Assembly: GCA_039808985.1 (NCBI GenBank)
Contig: JBDHUC010000013.1
Coordinates: 1-50,619 of the forward strand
Source: SXRF01 sp039808985
GTDB lineage: Bacteria > Pseudomonadota > Alphaproteobacteria > Rickettsiales > SXRF01
Direction: 5' to 3'
DNA: 50,619 nt
Of this stretch, positions 44,179 to 50,619 are shown piece by piece. The first letter of the stretch is position 1. Every line of letters starts with the position of its first letter. Made by a program: the position numbers and the translations under genes. The notes under the pieces were generated by a model that saw nothing but the letters and a program-made list of their open reading frames with translations, had not been told where the DNA came from and made no database searches.

Positions 44179-44478
44179 TTACTTATCTGATCTAAAGCCA
44201 CGCATAAGCCAAGCGCCTACAGGAAATACCGCAAGCAGAAGAAGCGGTGGCAGGAATATTATTTCCAGGCGCTGCAATTGCTGCTGATTTTTGTCTTTAT
44301 TGTCGGAAATACCATTAGCATCAATGCGTATCTGCGAATCTTTTGAGAAAGACAAGGTAATGCTGTTCTTTTCAGCTTTATTTGCTTCATTATATTGATA
44401 AAACCCCATACAGCCGATCCACAACACAGCAAATACAACCCAAAGCCTGAAAAACCCGCGCTCTATGTTTTTCCCCAT
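44179..44478 (-). CDS. Small two-helix membrane protein
   Basis: A 99-residue protein with two hydrophobic segments (about 9-26 and 71-92) around a charged, Asp/Asn/Lys-rich loop (residues 30-68), probably facing the periplasm. Not recognised as a named family. It lies 14 bases downstream of the SnoaL-like gene and 51 upstream of lpdA, on the same strand, inside the pyruvate dehydrogenase cluster. The link to the enzyme is unknown. Confidence 0.65.
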   Translation of the reverse strand: MGKNIERGFFRLWVVFAVLWIGCMGFYQYNEANKAEKNSITLSFSKDSQIRIDANGISDNKDKNQQQLQRLEIIFLPPLLLLAVFPVGAWLMRGFRSDK

Positions 44479-44492
44479 AATTTATTTCCAGA

Positions 44493-44990
44493 TTAATTGG
44501 TATTATTCAAATTCTGGGGGGTTGGCACTGCCGAGGAATGGTGATCAACAATTACCCATTTTCCTCCCTGCAATTGATATACGAATGAGAAACGCGCAGG
44601 CACCACAACCTCTTCGCCTTCCTGCGTATAGCTAAGGGTATAACGCCCGGTATTTACCGCAACATTACCAAAGCGGCGCGGATGCGATTCCTGCACCTCA
44701 ACCCGTACATCCGGGTTAGACACGACTTTTTTATAATATGAAAGCAAATCGGCGCGTTTGGTAATAGGTTGCTGCACAAATGTTGATATCATTATCGCAT
44801 TCTTGTCATAAAGCGCGACAATTGCTTCTGCGTCACCGCCTTCTACAGCTCCCTTCCAGCTATCAAGAGCGCTTGCTATCTCCGGCGTTCCTTCCTTTAC
44901 CGTAACCGGGGCAACTCCACGGGCAAAGGCTGGGAATGCAAATACACTTATAAAAGCGACAAGCAAATATCCAGATAATTTTTTTGTCAT
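44493..44990 (-). CDS. Exported SnoaL/DUF4440-like protein
   Basis: A 165-residue protein with a signal peptide (YLLVAFISVFAFPAFARG, about residues 8-24). The remainder has the pattern of a cone-shaped NTF2/SnoaL fold: ALDSWKGAVEGGDAEAIVAL, YDKNAIMISTFVQQP, VAVNTGRYTLSY and KWVIVDHHSS. Such domains occur as ligand-binding or association domains (the calmodulin-kinase association type is close). A catalytic role is not evident. It lies 14 bases downstream of pdhC. Confidence 0.78.
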   Translation of the reverse strand: MTKKLSGYLLVAFISVFAFPAFARGVAPVTVKEGTPEIASALDSWKGAVEGGDAEAIVALYDKNAIMISTFVQQPITKRADLLSYYKKVVSNPDVRVEVQESHPRRFGNVAVNTGRYTLSYTQEGEEVVVPARFSFVYQLQGGKWVIVDHHSSAVPTPQNLNNTN

Positions 44991-45004
44991 ATTATTACGC
45001 CTTT

Positions 45005-46267
45005 CTACAGCAACATCAGGCTTGGGCTTTCGATATAATGCTTGAGTGCTGCAAGGAACTGCGCTCCTACTGCGCCATCTACAACGCGGTGGTCAACCGA
45101 AAGTGTAAGGTCAACTATATTGCGGATTTCCACTTTACCATGGCGGACCACAGCGCGGTCCTCCCCTGCCCCAACCGCTAATATGCAGCCCTGCGGCGGG
45201 TTTACGATAGCAGCGAACTGTTTAACGCCAAACATGCCGAGATTGGAAATAGAAAAACCGCCACCCTGGAATTCTTCCGGCGCCAGCTTCCCTGCTTTTG
45301 CGCGCGCAGCAAGGTCTTTCATTTCGTTAGAAATAGTAACCACGTTTTTCTGGTCGGCATTTTTTACTATCGGGGTGATAAGCCCACCATCAATTGCAAC
45401 AGCTACAGAAATATCGACATTGTTATATTGCAATATCGCCTCGTCGCTCCATGAAGCGTTGGCAGTTGGCACTTTCTTAAGCGCAAGGCCGGTTGCCTTG
45501 ATTATAAAATCATTTACCGAGAGCTTGTAGGCTGGTTTTTTATCTTTTCCGGCGGTGGCTTCCGCATCGAAATTTATCTCCTTGCGAATTTCTAGCAATT
45601 TATCCAGTTCACACTCAACAGTCAGGTAGAAATGCGGCACAGTCTGCTTGGATTCAGTCAGGCGGCGCGCAATGACCTTGCGCATATTGTTGTTAGGTAT
45701 CTTCGTAAATTCAGTAGGGTTGCGCATAACACGGCCTTTGCCAGTTGCGCCGGAAGCCAAAGCTTTCAGGACATCGTCTTTTACCACACGGCCATGCGGA
45801 CCGGTTCCAGCAACCATGCGTATATCAACGCCCTCATTAGCCGCAACGCGTTTGGCCAGAGGGGACGCGAATACGCGCCCAGATGACGGAGGACTGATGA
45901 CAGATGACACAGGAGGAACTGACTTCTTGTCGTCCGTCATCTGTAATCCGTCATCCTTTTTCTCTGTGGCTGGTTTCGCAGCCGCAGCCTTCGGTTTATA
46001 GCTATCCAAAGCTTTTTTATCCTCACCATCTTCGAGGAGCAGCGCGATAAGCTCGTTTACTTTCACCCCTTCCGTTCCAGCCGGAACAATTATTTTACCA
46101 ACAACGCCTTCATCCACCGCCTCTACTTCCATGGTGGCTTTATCGGTTTCGATTTCGGCAATTACCTGACCAGACTTTATCTTGTCGCCTTCCTTAACAG
46201 TCCATTTGGCGAGGTTCCCCTCGGTCATGGTTGGCGAAAGCGCAGGCATTAAAATTTCAATTGGCAT
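45005..46267 (-). CDS. pdhC: Pyruvate dehydrogenase E2, dihydrolipoamide acetyltransferase
   Basis: A 420-residue protein. One lipoyl domain (residues 1-80) has its lipoylated Lys in ETDKATMEVEAV. A linker follows (about 85-130), then the E3-binding domain (ASPLAKRVAANEGVDIR to GPHGRVVKDDVL), and the acetyltransferase domain, ending with the catalytic SVDHRVVDGAVGAQFLAAL. It moves acetyl groups to CoA and forms the core of the complex. The linker contains about 25 residues coded by a palindromic repeat (see 45881-45956). The start codon lies inside the end of hepT (11-base overlap). Confidence 0.96.
   Translation of the reverse strand: MPIEILMPALSPTMTEGNLAKWTVKEGDKIKSGQVIAEIETDKATMEVEAVDEGVVGKIIVPAGTEGVKVNELIALLLEDGEDKKALDSYKPKAAAAKPATEKKDDGLQMTDDKKSVPPVSSVISPPSSGRVFASPLAKRVAANEGVDIRMVAGTGPHGRVVKDDVLKALASGATGKGRVMRNPTEFTKIPNNNMRKVIARRLTESKQTVPHFYLTVECELDKLLEIRKEINFDAEATAGKDKKPAYKLSVNDFIIKATGLALKKVPTANASWSDEAILQYNNVDISVAVAIDGGLITPIVKNADQKNVVTISNEMKDLAARAKAGKLAPEEFQGGGFSISNLGMFGVKQFAAIVNPPQGCILAVGAGEDRAVVRHGKVEIRNIVDLTLSVDHRVVDGAVGAQFLAALKHYIESPSLMLL
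45881..45956. repeat. Palindromic repeat inserted in frame within pdhC
   Basis: Left arm AGATGACGGAGGACTGATGA (from 45881) continuing CAGATGACAC, and right arm TGTCGTCCGTCATCTGTAAT continuing CCGTCATCC (to 45956), are near-perfect inverted copies, about 24 of 29 positions matching by eye. In frame they code for DDGLQMTDDKKSVPPVSS and neighbours, at residues about 104-129 of PdhC, a flexible linker that tolerates insertion. It resembles in logic the Rickettsia palindromic elements found within genes. Confidence 0.75.
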
Positions 46268-46613
46268 GGTAATCAGTTCCTGTAAGTGTTTTGTAAAGTC
46301 TTAATAGGTTAGTTTTCAATATATCCATATCGTTGGCTATTATTTTTTCAATAATTTGTAAATTTATTTCATCATAATCATGACTTATGATATTGCGAAT
46401 ACCAATAATTTTTTGCCATGGGATGTCAGGGCTTTGAATCCTTACTGCCTCGTCTACCCGTTTGCTGGCCTCACCAATCACTGTAAATGAACGAAGCACC
46501 GAACGACTTATTACCAGATCATACAGACTTCCAAGCTGTAAAGCCTTATCTATGCAATCTATTTCATACAAAATGTCCCAAATATAAACGGCTGTATCTT
46601 TTTTCTTTTTCAT
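46257..46613 (-). CDS. hepT: HepT-like HEPN ribonuclease toxin
   Basis: A 118-residue HEPN-fold protein. The active motif R-x4-H-x-Y is present as R73, H78 and Y80 in GIRNIISHDYDEI. In studied HepT/MntA systems the Tyr is adenylylated by the antitoxin to switch off the RNase. The start overlaps the mntA stop as ATGA, and its own stop lies 11 bases inside pdhC. The pair therefore lies between pdhB and pdhC and must be translated as part of that operon. Confidence 0.9.
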   Translation of the reverse strand: MKKKKDTAVYIWDILYEIDCIDKALQLGSLYDLVISRSVLRSFTVIGEASKRVDEAVRIQSPDIPWQKIIGIRNIISHDYDEINLQIIEKIIANDMDILKTNLLRLYKTLTGTDYHAN

Positions 46614-46897
46614 AGCAGTACTGCATCTTGTAGCATATAGCGCTTACGCAACGGATTTTTTATTACAGAAATTTCAGCAATATCAACACTGGTTTTTAAT
46701 AATACTTCCATGCCACTTTTAAAGTCTACCATATCGAATAACGATCCATCAAACTTATCTATCATTAAGTCAACATCACTATTTTCATCTGCATCCCCTC
46801 TTGCAACTGAGCCAAACACACTAATTTCACTAACTCCATATTGGGAAGCGATTTTCATAATTTCAGGTTTTTTAGCACGAAGCTCAGCAAGGTTCAT
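46610..46897 (-). CDS. mntA: MntA-like minimal nucleotidyltransferase antitoxin
   Basis: A 95-residue minimal nucleotidyltransferase. The motif GS-x10-D-x-D is complete: G29-S30 and D41, D43 in FGSVARGDADENSDVDLMID. It follows the preceding gene by two bases and overlaps hepT by four. Related MntA proteins add AMP to the Tyr of the HEPN toxin. No promoter of its own is apparent, so expression is probably tied to the pyruvate dehydrogenase message. Confidence 0.92.
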   Translation of the reverse strand: MNLAELRAKKPEIMKIASQYGVSEISVFGSVARGDADENSDVDLMIDKFDGSLFDMVDFKSGMEVLLKTSVDIAEISVIKNPLRKRYMLQDAVLL

Positions 46898-46899
46898 AA

Positions 46900-47343
46900 T
46901 TAATCACGATTCTCGGCATTATTAACATTCCCGCACATGCCGTTTTTATAGCTATTGCCGTTCACCGACACGTTAAATTTCTGCTGGGTAAGGAATTCTG
47001 CAAACTTAAAGGCCTCTTCGGGGCGACTAACCTGGAAACTGGCACTACCATTTAGCTGATACCCTTGCGCTCCATTATTGTAATTATTATTGATATTATA
47101 ATTAAGTGACTGCAAATCAAATTTCTTGATGTTTTGCTTGTTTGCATAGTCAGTAATTGATTGTATTTTTTCGTCATATTTAGCCTTAGCCTGGGTAAAA
47201 CTATCTGCCGTAAGGTTGAAATTTACGGAAATACTTATCTGATCCTGCATCGCACATGCAGGAGAATTATTGCCCATAGTTTTGTCCGCATAGGCAGGCA
47301 CAGAAACAAGCAGGCAGGCAACAAGCACTACAAAATATTTCAT
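46900..47343 (-). CDS. Periplasmic protein, possibly SIMPL (DUF541)-like
   Basis: A 147-residue exported protein with a signal peptide (MKYFVVLVACLLVSVPAYA, residues 1-19). The mature part (ISVNFNLTADSFTQAKAKYDEK, then alternating strands around LNYNINNNYNNGAQGYQLNG) has the rhythm of the SIMPL family, but the match is not secure. Two cysteines flank the domain (PACAM and NGMCGN). It starts inside the pdhB stop (ATGA overlap), so it is coupled to pdhB, and is two bases from mntA. Confidence 0.6.
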   Translation of the reverse strand: MKYFVVLVACLLVSVPAYADKTMGNNSPACAMQDQISISVNFNLTADSFTQAKAKYDEKIQSITDYANKQNIKKFDLQSLNYNINNNYNNGAQGYQLNGSASFQVSRPEEAFKFAEFLTQQKFNVSVNGNSYKNGMCGNVNNAENRD

Positions 47344-48326
47344 ATTTCCCTCGCGCAGACTTCTTTTACTGCTTCAACTATATGGCTGGCTTGCGGAAGC
47401 GCCAGCTTTTCAAGGTTAGCCGCATAAGGAAGCGGCACATCAACTCCGGCCACACGTTTTACCGGCGCATCCAGGTAATCGAATGCATGCTCCATTATAA
47501 CCGCAGCAATTTCAGCGCCAATACCAGCAGCAGGCCAACCTTCTTCAACGCTTACGCAGCGGCTGGTTTTCTTTACCGATTCAATAATTGTTTCAGTATC
47601 AAGCGGACGGATGGTACGCAGGTCAACAACCTCAGCGCTTATACCTTCCGCCGCCAGTTGTTCGGCTGCTTCCAGGGCCTTTCCTACCATTATAGAGAAA
47701 GCGACGATAGTTACGTCAGTTCCTTCGCGCACCACAGCGGCCTTACCTATTTCAAGAGTTACATCATCTCCTTCCGGCACATCAAAACTCTGGCCGTAAA
47801 GTATCTCGTTTTCTAAAAATATCACCGGGTTTGGGTCGCGTATCGCGGCTTTAAGCAGGCCTTTAGCCGATGCCGCGTCCCACGGGGCAACAACTTTTAA
47901 TCCTGGGACATGAGCATACCAACTGGCGTAGCATTGTGAATGCTGGGCAGCAACGCGTGAGGCCGCTCCGTTAGGGCCACGGAAAACTATGGGGCAGCGT
48001 ATCTGTCCGCCCGACATATAGTTGGTTTTTGCCGCTGAATTTATAATATGGTCCATTGCCTGCATCGCAAAATTGAAGGTCATGAATTCAACAACCGGCT
48101 TCAGGCCCATCATGGCAGCGCCCACACCAAGACCGGCGAACCCATGCTCAGTAATCGGGGTATCGACCACGCGCTGCGCGCCAAATTCCGCAAGCAGCCC
48201 TTCAGTAACCTTGTAAGCGCCCTGATATTCAGCGACTTCCTCGCCCATCACAAAAACTTCCTTGTCACGGCGCATTTCCTCGGCCATAGCGTCCCTGAGT
48301 GCAACCCTTACTGTCTGTTGTGCCAT
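47340..48326 (-). CDS. pdhB: Pyruvate dehydrogenase E1 component, beta subunit
   Basis: A 328-residue subunit. It starts QTVRVALRDAMAEEMRRD and holds VFVMGEEVAEYQGAYKVTEG, which helps bind thiamine diphosphate, plus RVVDTPITEHGFAGLGVGAA and the C-terminal SVEEGWPAAGIGAEIAAV. It pairs with PdhA to decarboxylate pyruvate. Many alphaproteobacterial PdhB proteins carry an extra N-terminal lipoyl domain; this one does not. It lies 21 bases downstream of the Phd/VapC pair. Confidence 0.96.
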   Translation of the reverse strand: MAQQTVRVALRDAMAEEMRRDKEVFVMGEEVAEYQGAYKVTEGLLAEFGAQRVVDTPITEHGFAGLGVGAAMMGLKPVVEFMTFNFAMQAMDHIINSAAKTNYMSGGQIRCPIVFRGPNGAASRVAAQHSQCYASWYAHVPGLKVVAPWDAASAKGLLKAAIRDPNPVIFLENEILYGQSFDVPEGDDVTLEIGKAAVVREGTDVTIVAFSIMVGKALEAAEQLAAEGISAEVVDLRTIRPLDTETIIESVKKTSRCVSVEEGWPAAGIGAEIAAVIMEHAFDYLDAPVKRVAGVDVPLPYAANLEKLALPQASHIVEAVKEVCAREI

Positions 48327-48346
48327 AATATATTACCTCTCGTCTT

Positions 48347-48736
48347 TTACCATACTGCACGTTTGTAATGTTTCAAAATTTTCTCATCAGCCGTCACCAA
48401 TTTTGCTTTATGCAAATCCGCTTCCGCAACTATAATCCTATCAAATGTATCACGCGTCCAGCTTATCCCACCAGCGATTTCACACACTTCGGCAAAACCT
48501 GATTTTGAAATTTCTATATGTAAAAATTGTTTGAATTTGTCCAGAATATCATAAGGCTTTAGCGGAATCCGTTTTATTTCATAAAGATAATGCAACTCCA
48601 GAACAGACATTGGAGATATTTTAAGAATAATGCCATCCATAGACTTACGGGCAGATGCCGTAAGGCTTTTCATGCCATTACTTGCCATCCATAATAGAAT
48701 ATGCGTATCAATAAAAATAAATTTATCTTCCACCAT
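48347..48736 (-). CDS. VapC-type PIN-domain toxin (second module)
   Basis: A 129-residue PIN protein starting MVEDKFIFIDTHILLWM (ATG 48736, with GGAAG upstream). An ATG seven codons earlier, within the antitoxin, is an alternative. D10 opens the acidic set, and E in MSVLELHYLYEIKRI, D in WTRDTFDRIIVAEA and D in VTADEKIL complete it. This is the form usually paired with Phd/YefM antitoxins. It begins one base after the antitoxin stop and ends 21 bases before pdhB. Confidence 0.9.
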   Translation of the reverse strand: MVEDKFIFIDTHILLWMASNGMKSLTASARKSMDGIILKISPMSVLELHYLYEIKRIPLKPYDILDKFKQFLHIEISKSGFAEVCEIAGGISWTRDTFDRIIVAEADLHKAKLVTADEKILKHYKRAVW

Positions 48737-48737
48737 T

Positions 48738-48995
48738 TTACGAAGGCTTCCATTCATCAGGATTCATGGAAATATAATCTTCTTCAGGATAAGGCAATTT
48801 CATAAAAGGGCGTAATTTCGACAAATCATTTATTTTCTCTTTTTTATTACCCTTTGATAATGTTTTTTTAGGAACAGCAACGGTTACGATTTTATTGTTA
48901 CGGCGCACAGCAACAGGCTCACCTGTGCGGATTACTTCATCAATAATCGCATAGATATTACTGCGCAGTTCAGTAACTGTAATTTCATTTTTCAT
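48738..48995 (-). CDS. Phd/YefM-type antitoxin (second module)
   Basis: An 85-residue antitoxin. The start at 48995 gives MKNEITVTELRSNIYAIID, the Phd/YefM fold opening, followed by VIRTGEPVAVRRNNKIVTV. The basic middle KKTLSKGNKKEK and the tail DYISMNPDEWKPS would bind the toxin. It has its own apparent promoter with a palindrome just upstream (49002-49031), typical of self-repressing antitoxins. Confidence 0.88.
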   Translation of the reverse strand: MKNEITVTELRSNIYAIIDEVIRTGEPVAVRRNNKIVTVAVPKKTLSKGNKKEKINDLSKLRPFMKLPYPEEDYISMNPDEWKPS

Positions 48996-49001
48996 ATAAT
49001 C

Positions 49002-49031
49002 ACCATAGCACGTACGTACGCATTTTGTCAA
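49002..49031 (-). promoter_or_regulatory. Promoter and palindromic operator of the Phd/VapC module
   Basis: On the minus strand a perfect -35 TTGACA (49026-49031) and a -10 TATGGT (49002-49007) are spaced by 18 bases. The spacer contains the perfect palindrome CGTACGTACG (49011-49020). It overlaps the last codons of the upstream lipoprotein gene. It is well placed for an antitoxin dimer that represses its own promoter, and would also give pdhB an internal promoter. Confidence 0.55.
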
Positions 49032-49225
49032 TTAACAGAATTTTTACTGGAATCCTGCGTTTTATCCTGCCCCGGATTTTGCGCTTTTTCATTCTTAAGC
49101 TTAGACCAGCAACCGGAGAAATATCCTGAAACATCTGCATCATCTTTAGCTTCGCTAACACAACCGCAGGCGGAGAGCATACAAAGCATCAGCAATGAAC
49201 CAAGTATTCTCACGTGCATTCTCAT
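49028..49225 (-). CDS. Small lipoprotein
   Basis: A 65-residue protein from the ATG at 49225. The signal peptide ends in the lipobox LSAC (residues 16-19 or so), then a cysteine-containing, charged tail (CVSEAKDDADVSGYFSGC and a Gln/Asp/Lys-rich end). Not recognised. It starts one base after the pdhA stop and its end overlaps the Phd/VapC promoter. It is co-transcribed with pdhA. Confidence 0.65.
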   Translation of the reverse strand: MRMHVRILGSLLMLCMLSACGCVSEAKDDADVSGYFSGCWSKLKNEKAQNPGQDKTQDSSKNSVN

Positions 49226-49226
49226 A

Positions 49227-50237
49227 TTAAACCAATACGTCAGTCCATAATTCTGACTCAGGCGGCTGTGGTGATTTCTGGGCGAAATCAGCAGCATCTG
49301 CCACTATAGCTTTTATTTCCTTATCAATTTCCTTGAGTGAATCCTCATTGGCAAATTTTTCTTTTATCAGCCGCGATTTAAGCCCTTCGATAGGGTCATG
49401 ATGCTCTTTGTAATCCTCGACCTCTTCCTTGCTGCGGTATTTCGCCGGATCCGACATTGAATGGCCACGATAGCGGTAAGTTTTCATTTCCAGAAGGAAT
49501 GGGCCGTTTCCTGCGCGTACATGGGCGACTGCTTCCGCGCCAGCTTCGCGCACCGCCACCACATCCATGCCATTTACCTGGCGGCCTGGAATACCGAAGC
49601 CTTCGCCGCGACGGAAAAGCTCGGTGGTTGAATGGCTGCGTTTTACCGAAGTCCCCATGGCGTATTCGTTATTTTCAATAATATAAATTACCGGGAGTTT
49701 CCACAGTGATGCCATATTGAATGCTTCATAAACCTGCCCCTGGTTAACCGAACCGTCACCGAAATAAACCAGGCTTAAAGCGCCATTTTTGCGGTATTTA
49801 TGGGCGAAGGCGATACCGGTTCCCAGCGGCACCTGAGCGCCTACTATACCATGCCCGCCGTAAAAATGCTTTTCGGTCGAGAACATATGCATCGAGCCGC
49901 CCTTGCCTTTGGAAAACCCGTCAATGCGCCCGGTAAGTTCGGCCATTATCCCTTTTGGGTCCATGCCGCAGGCGAGCATATGCCCATGGTCGCGGTAGCT
50001 GGTGATAACCGCATCATTGGGAGTTATGCAGTTCTGCATCCCAACCACAACCGCTTCCTGGCCAATATATAAATGGCAGAAGCCGCCGATAAGCCCCATG
50101 CCGTAAAGCTGCCCGGCCTTTTCTTCAAAGCGGCGGATAGTAAGCATTTCACGGTATAACGACAGCAACAGTTCTTTGGTTACTGGTGCATTACCCGCAG
50201 GAATTTCATTTGCAATTTTTTTTGCCGCTTTGGACAT
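49227..50237 (-). CDS. pdhA: Pyruvate dehydrogenase E1 component, alpha subunit
   Basis: A 336-residue subunit. The thiamine diphosphate motif GDGSVNQGQVYEAFNMASLW with the IIENN ending is intact, and ITSYRDHGHMLACGM and KTYRYRGHSMSDPAKYRSK (phosphorylation-loop region in mitochondrial homologues) are clear. It is the first gene of the pyruvate dehydrogenase cluster, which continues with the lipoprotein, Phd/VapC, pdhB and onward. A GGGG site precedes the ATG. The complex links glycolysis to the citric acid cycle. Confidence 0.97.
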   Translation of the reverse strand: MSKAAKKIANEIPAGNAPVTKELLLSLYREMLTIRRFEEKAGQLYGMGLIGGFCHLYIGQEAVVVGMQNCITPNDAVITSYRDHGHMLACGMDPKGIMAELTGRIDGFSKGKGGSMHMFSTEKHFYGGHGIVGAQVPLGTGIAFAHKYRKNGALSLVYFGDGSVNQGQVYEAFNMASLWKLPVIYIIENNEYAMGTSVKRSHSTTELFRRGEGFGIPGRQVNGMDVVAVREAGAEAVAHVRAGNGPFLLEMKTYRYRGHSMSDPAKYRSKEEVEDYKEHHDPIEGLKSRLIKEKFANEDSLKEIDKEIKAIVADAADFAQKSPQPPESELWTDVLV

Positions 50238-50347
50238 GGGAACCCCACAAATATATTAAGCTGGATTAAGCGTGATGATTAAACGCTATAAAGCAGAAAA
50301 ACAACCAGCTTTGCAAGTATTTAATGCAATAAAATACAATGATTTCT

Positions 50348-50362
50348 TGCTGCATTGCAGCA
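50348..50362. promoter_or_regulatory. Palindrome upstream of pdhA
   Basis: TGCTGCA-T-TGCAGCA is a perfect 15-base palindrome 110 bases before the pdhA start. It could be a regulator site for the cluster. The 262 bases between pdhA and the IS end hold nothing else recognisable; the sequence is AT-rich. Confidence 0.25.
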
Positions 50363-50499
50363 GCAAGGCAATAAGTATAGCAATGCCAATATATTTGTTG
50401 CGATGAAATTCGTTTTTTATGGATTATACATGAAACAATGCTATATTATATACAATAACCATCTAAAATAGAAGCTCTTTTTATTTATGCCCATAATTA

Positions 50500-50619
50500 G
50501 GCATTGTCAACTATAGATAGATGGTATTTAACACCCAATCTTTTTTCATCCAGAGATATACAGAATATCTGAGCATTTCAATCGACTTGGAATAACGCTT
50601 AGTTCTACGATTTAGGCGA
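50500..50619. mobile_element. End of an IS1-like insertion sequence
   Basis: The last 120 bases hold the 3' end of a transposase gene on the minus strand. A likely terminal repeat GGCATTGTCAACTATAGATA begins at about 50500. The other end lies beyond the window, so the boundary and any target duplication cannot be confirmed. Confidence 0.55.
50511..50618 (-). CDS. Transposase C-terminal fragment, IS1-like (cut by window edge)
   Basis: The reverse complement from the right edge reads RLNRRTKRYSKSIEMLRYS and then about 16 further residues to a TAG at 50511. The pattern R-L-x-R-x-T-x-x-Y/F-S-x-S-x-E is the usual ending of IS1-family transposases (compare the InsB ending). Only 35 codons are visible, so intactness is unknown. 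Confidence 0.65.
   Translation of the reverse strand, partial: RLNRRTKRYSKSIEMLRYSVYLWMKKDWVLNTIYL

Noticed and set aside
1..50619. tRNA, rRNA genes and CRISPR arrays
   Set aside because: No tRNA-like T-loop and acceptor combination, rRNA segment or regularly spaced repeats were noticed on reading; a covariance search was not possible.

Overview
The window looks like a chromosomal segment of an alphaproteobacterium with moderate-to-low GC content. The main evidence is gene order. On the minus strand the run lysC, nitronate monooxygenase, ptsP, RodZ-like HTH protein, ispG, hisS, prfA, prmC, DUF4167 and clpB is a typical alphaproteobacterial arrangement, as are lepB-rnc-era and a pyruvate dehydrogenase cluster with separate E1 alpha and E1 beta genes. 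Prepilin genes, palindromic repeats inside and between genes, and many small orphan genes recall the Rickettsiales/Holosporales/Micavibrionales side of the class, but the order cannot be fixed from sequence alone. Biosynthetic genes (ilvC, lysC, ispG, ubiG, glmU) and cell-wall remodelling enzymes argue against an extremely reduced endosymbiont.

Layout. 1-3113: str operon rpsL-rpsG-fusA-tuf on the minus strand, with tuf cut by the left edge. 3560-6689: plus-strand envelope genes (M23 endopeptidase, Sel1-repeat protein, pseudopilin). 6686-23977: the translation, isoprenoid and nitrogen-PTS run on the minus strand. It is broken by a plus-strand AbrB/VapC toxin-antitoxin pair with a DUF3108 gene, and by two plus-strand orphans. 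24196-35459: a mixed block with rimI, ubiG, a nitrilase-family hydrolase, an L,D-transpeptidase convergent with a Tat-type DUF882 peptidase, aspS, a family 5-type uracil-DNA glycosylase, glmU and rmuC. 35629-39571: era, rnc, lepB, a glycine-zipper lipoprotein and ilvC. 39777-42693: a membrane protein with two histidine-rich domains, a Tyr/Pro-rich secreted protein, a palindromic repeat and a second pseudopilin. 42727-50237: pdhA, pdhB, pdhC and lpd on the minus strand. 50500-50619: the end of an IS1-like insertion sequence at the right edge.

The most unusual region is the pyruvate dehydrogenase locus. A Phd/VapC module with its own apparent promoter sits between pdhA and pdhB. A MntA/HepT module sits between pdhB and pdhC, locked in by stop-start overlaps. 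Four small envelope-type genes are woven between the enzyme subunits. The pdhC gene itself carries an in-frame palindromic repeat in the linker between its lipoyl and E3-binding domains. Related events are a palindromic repeat between rnc and era, another after the Tyr/Pro-rich gene, and a beta-rich insertion inside the second pseudopilin.

Housekeeping genes are mostly on the minus strand. The plus strand carries mainly solitary accessory genes, several of them short orphans with good ribosome binding sites. No rRNA, tRNA, CRISPR array or recognisable riboswitch was seen. All calls come from reading the sequence, and family assignments rest on recognised motifs, not database searches.
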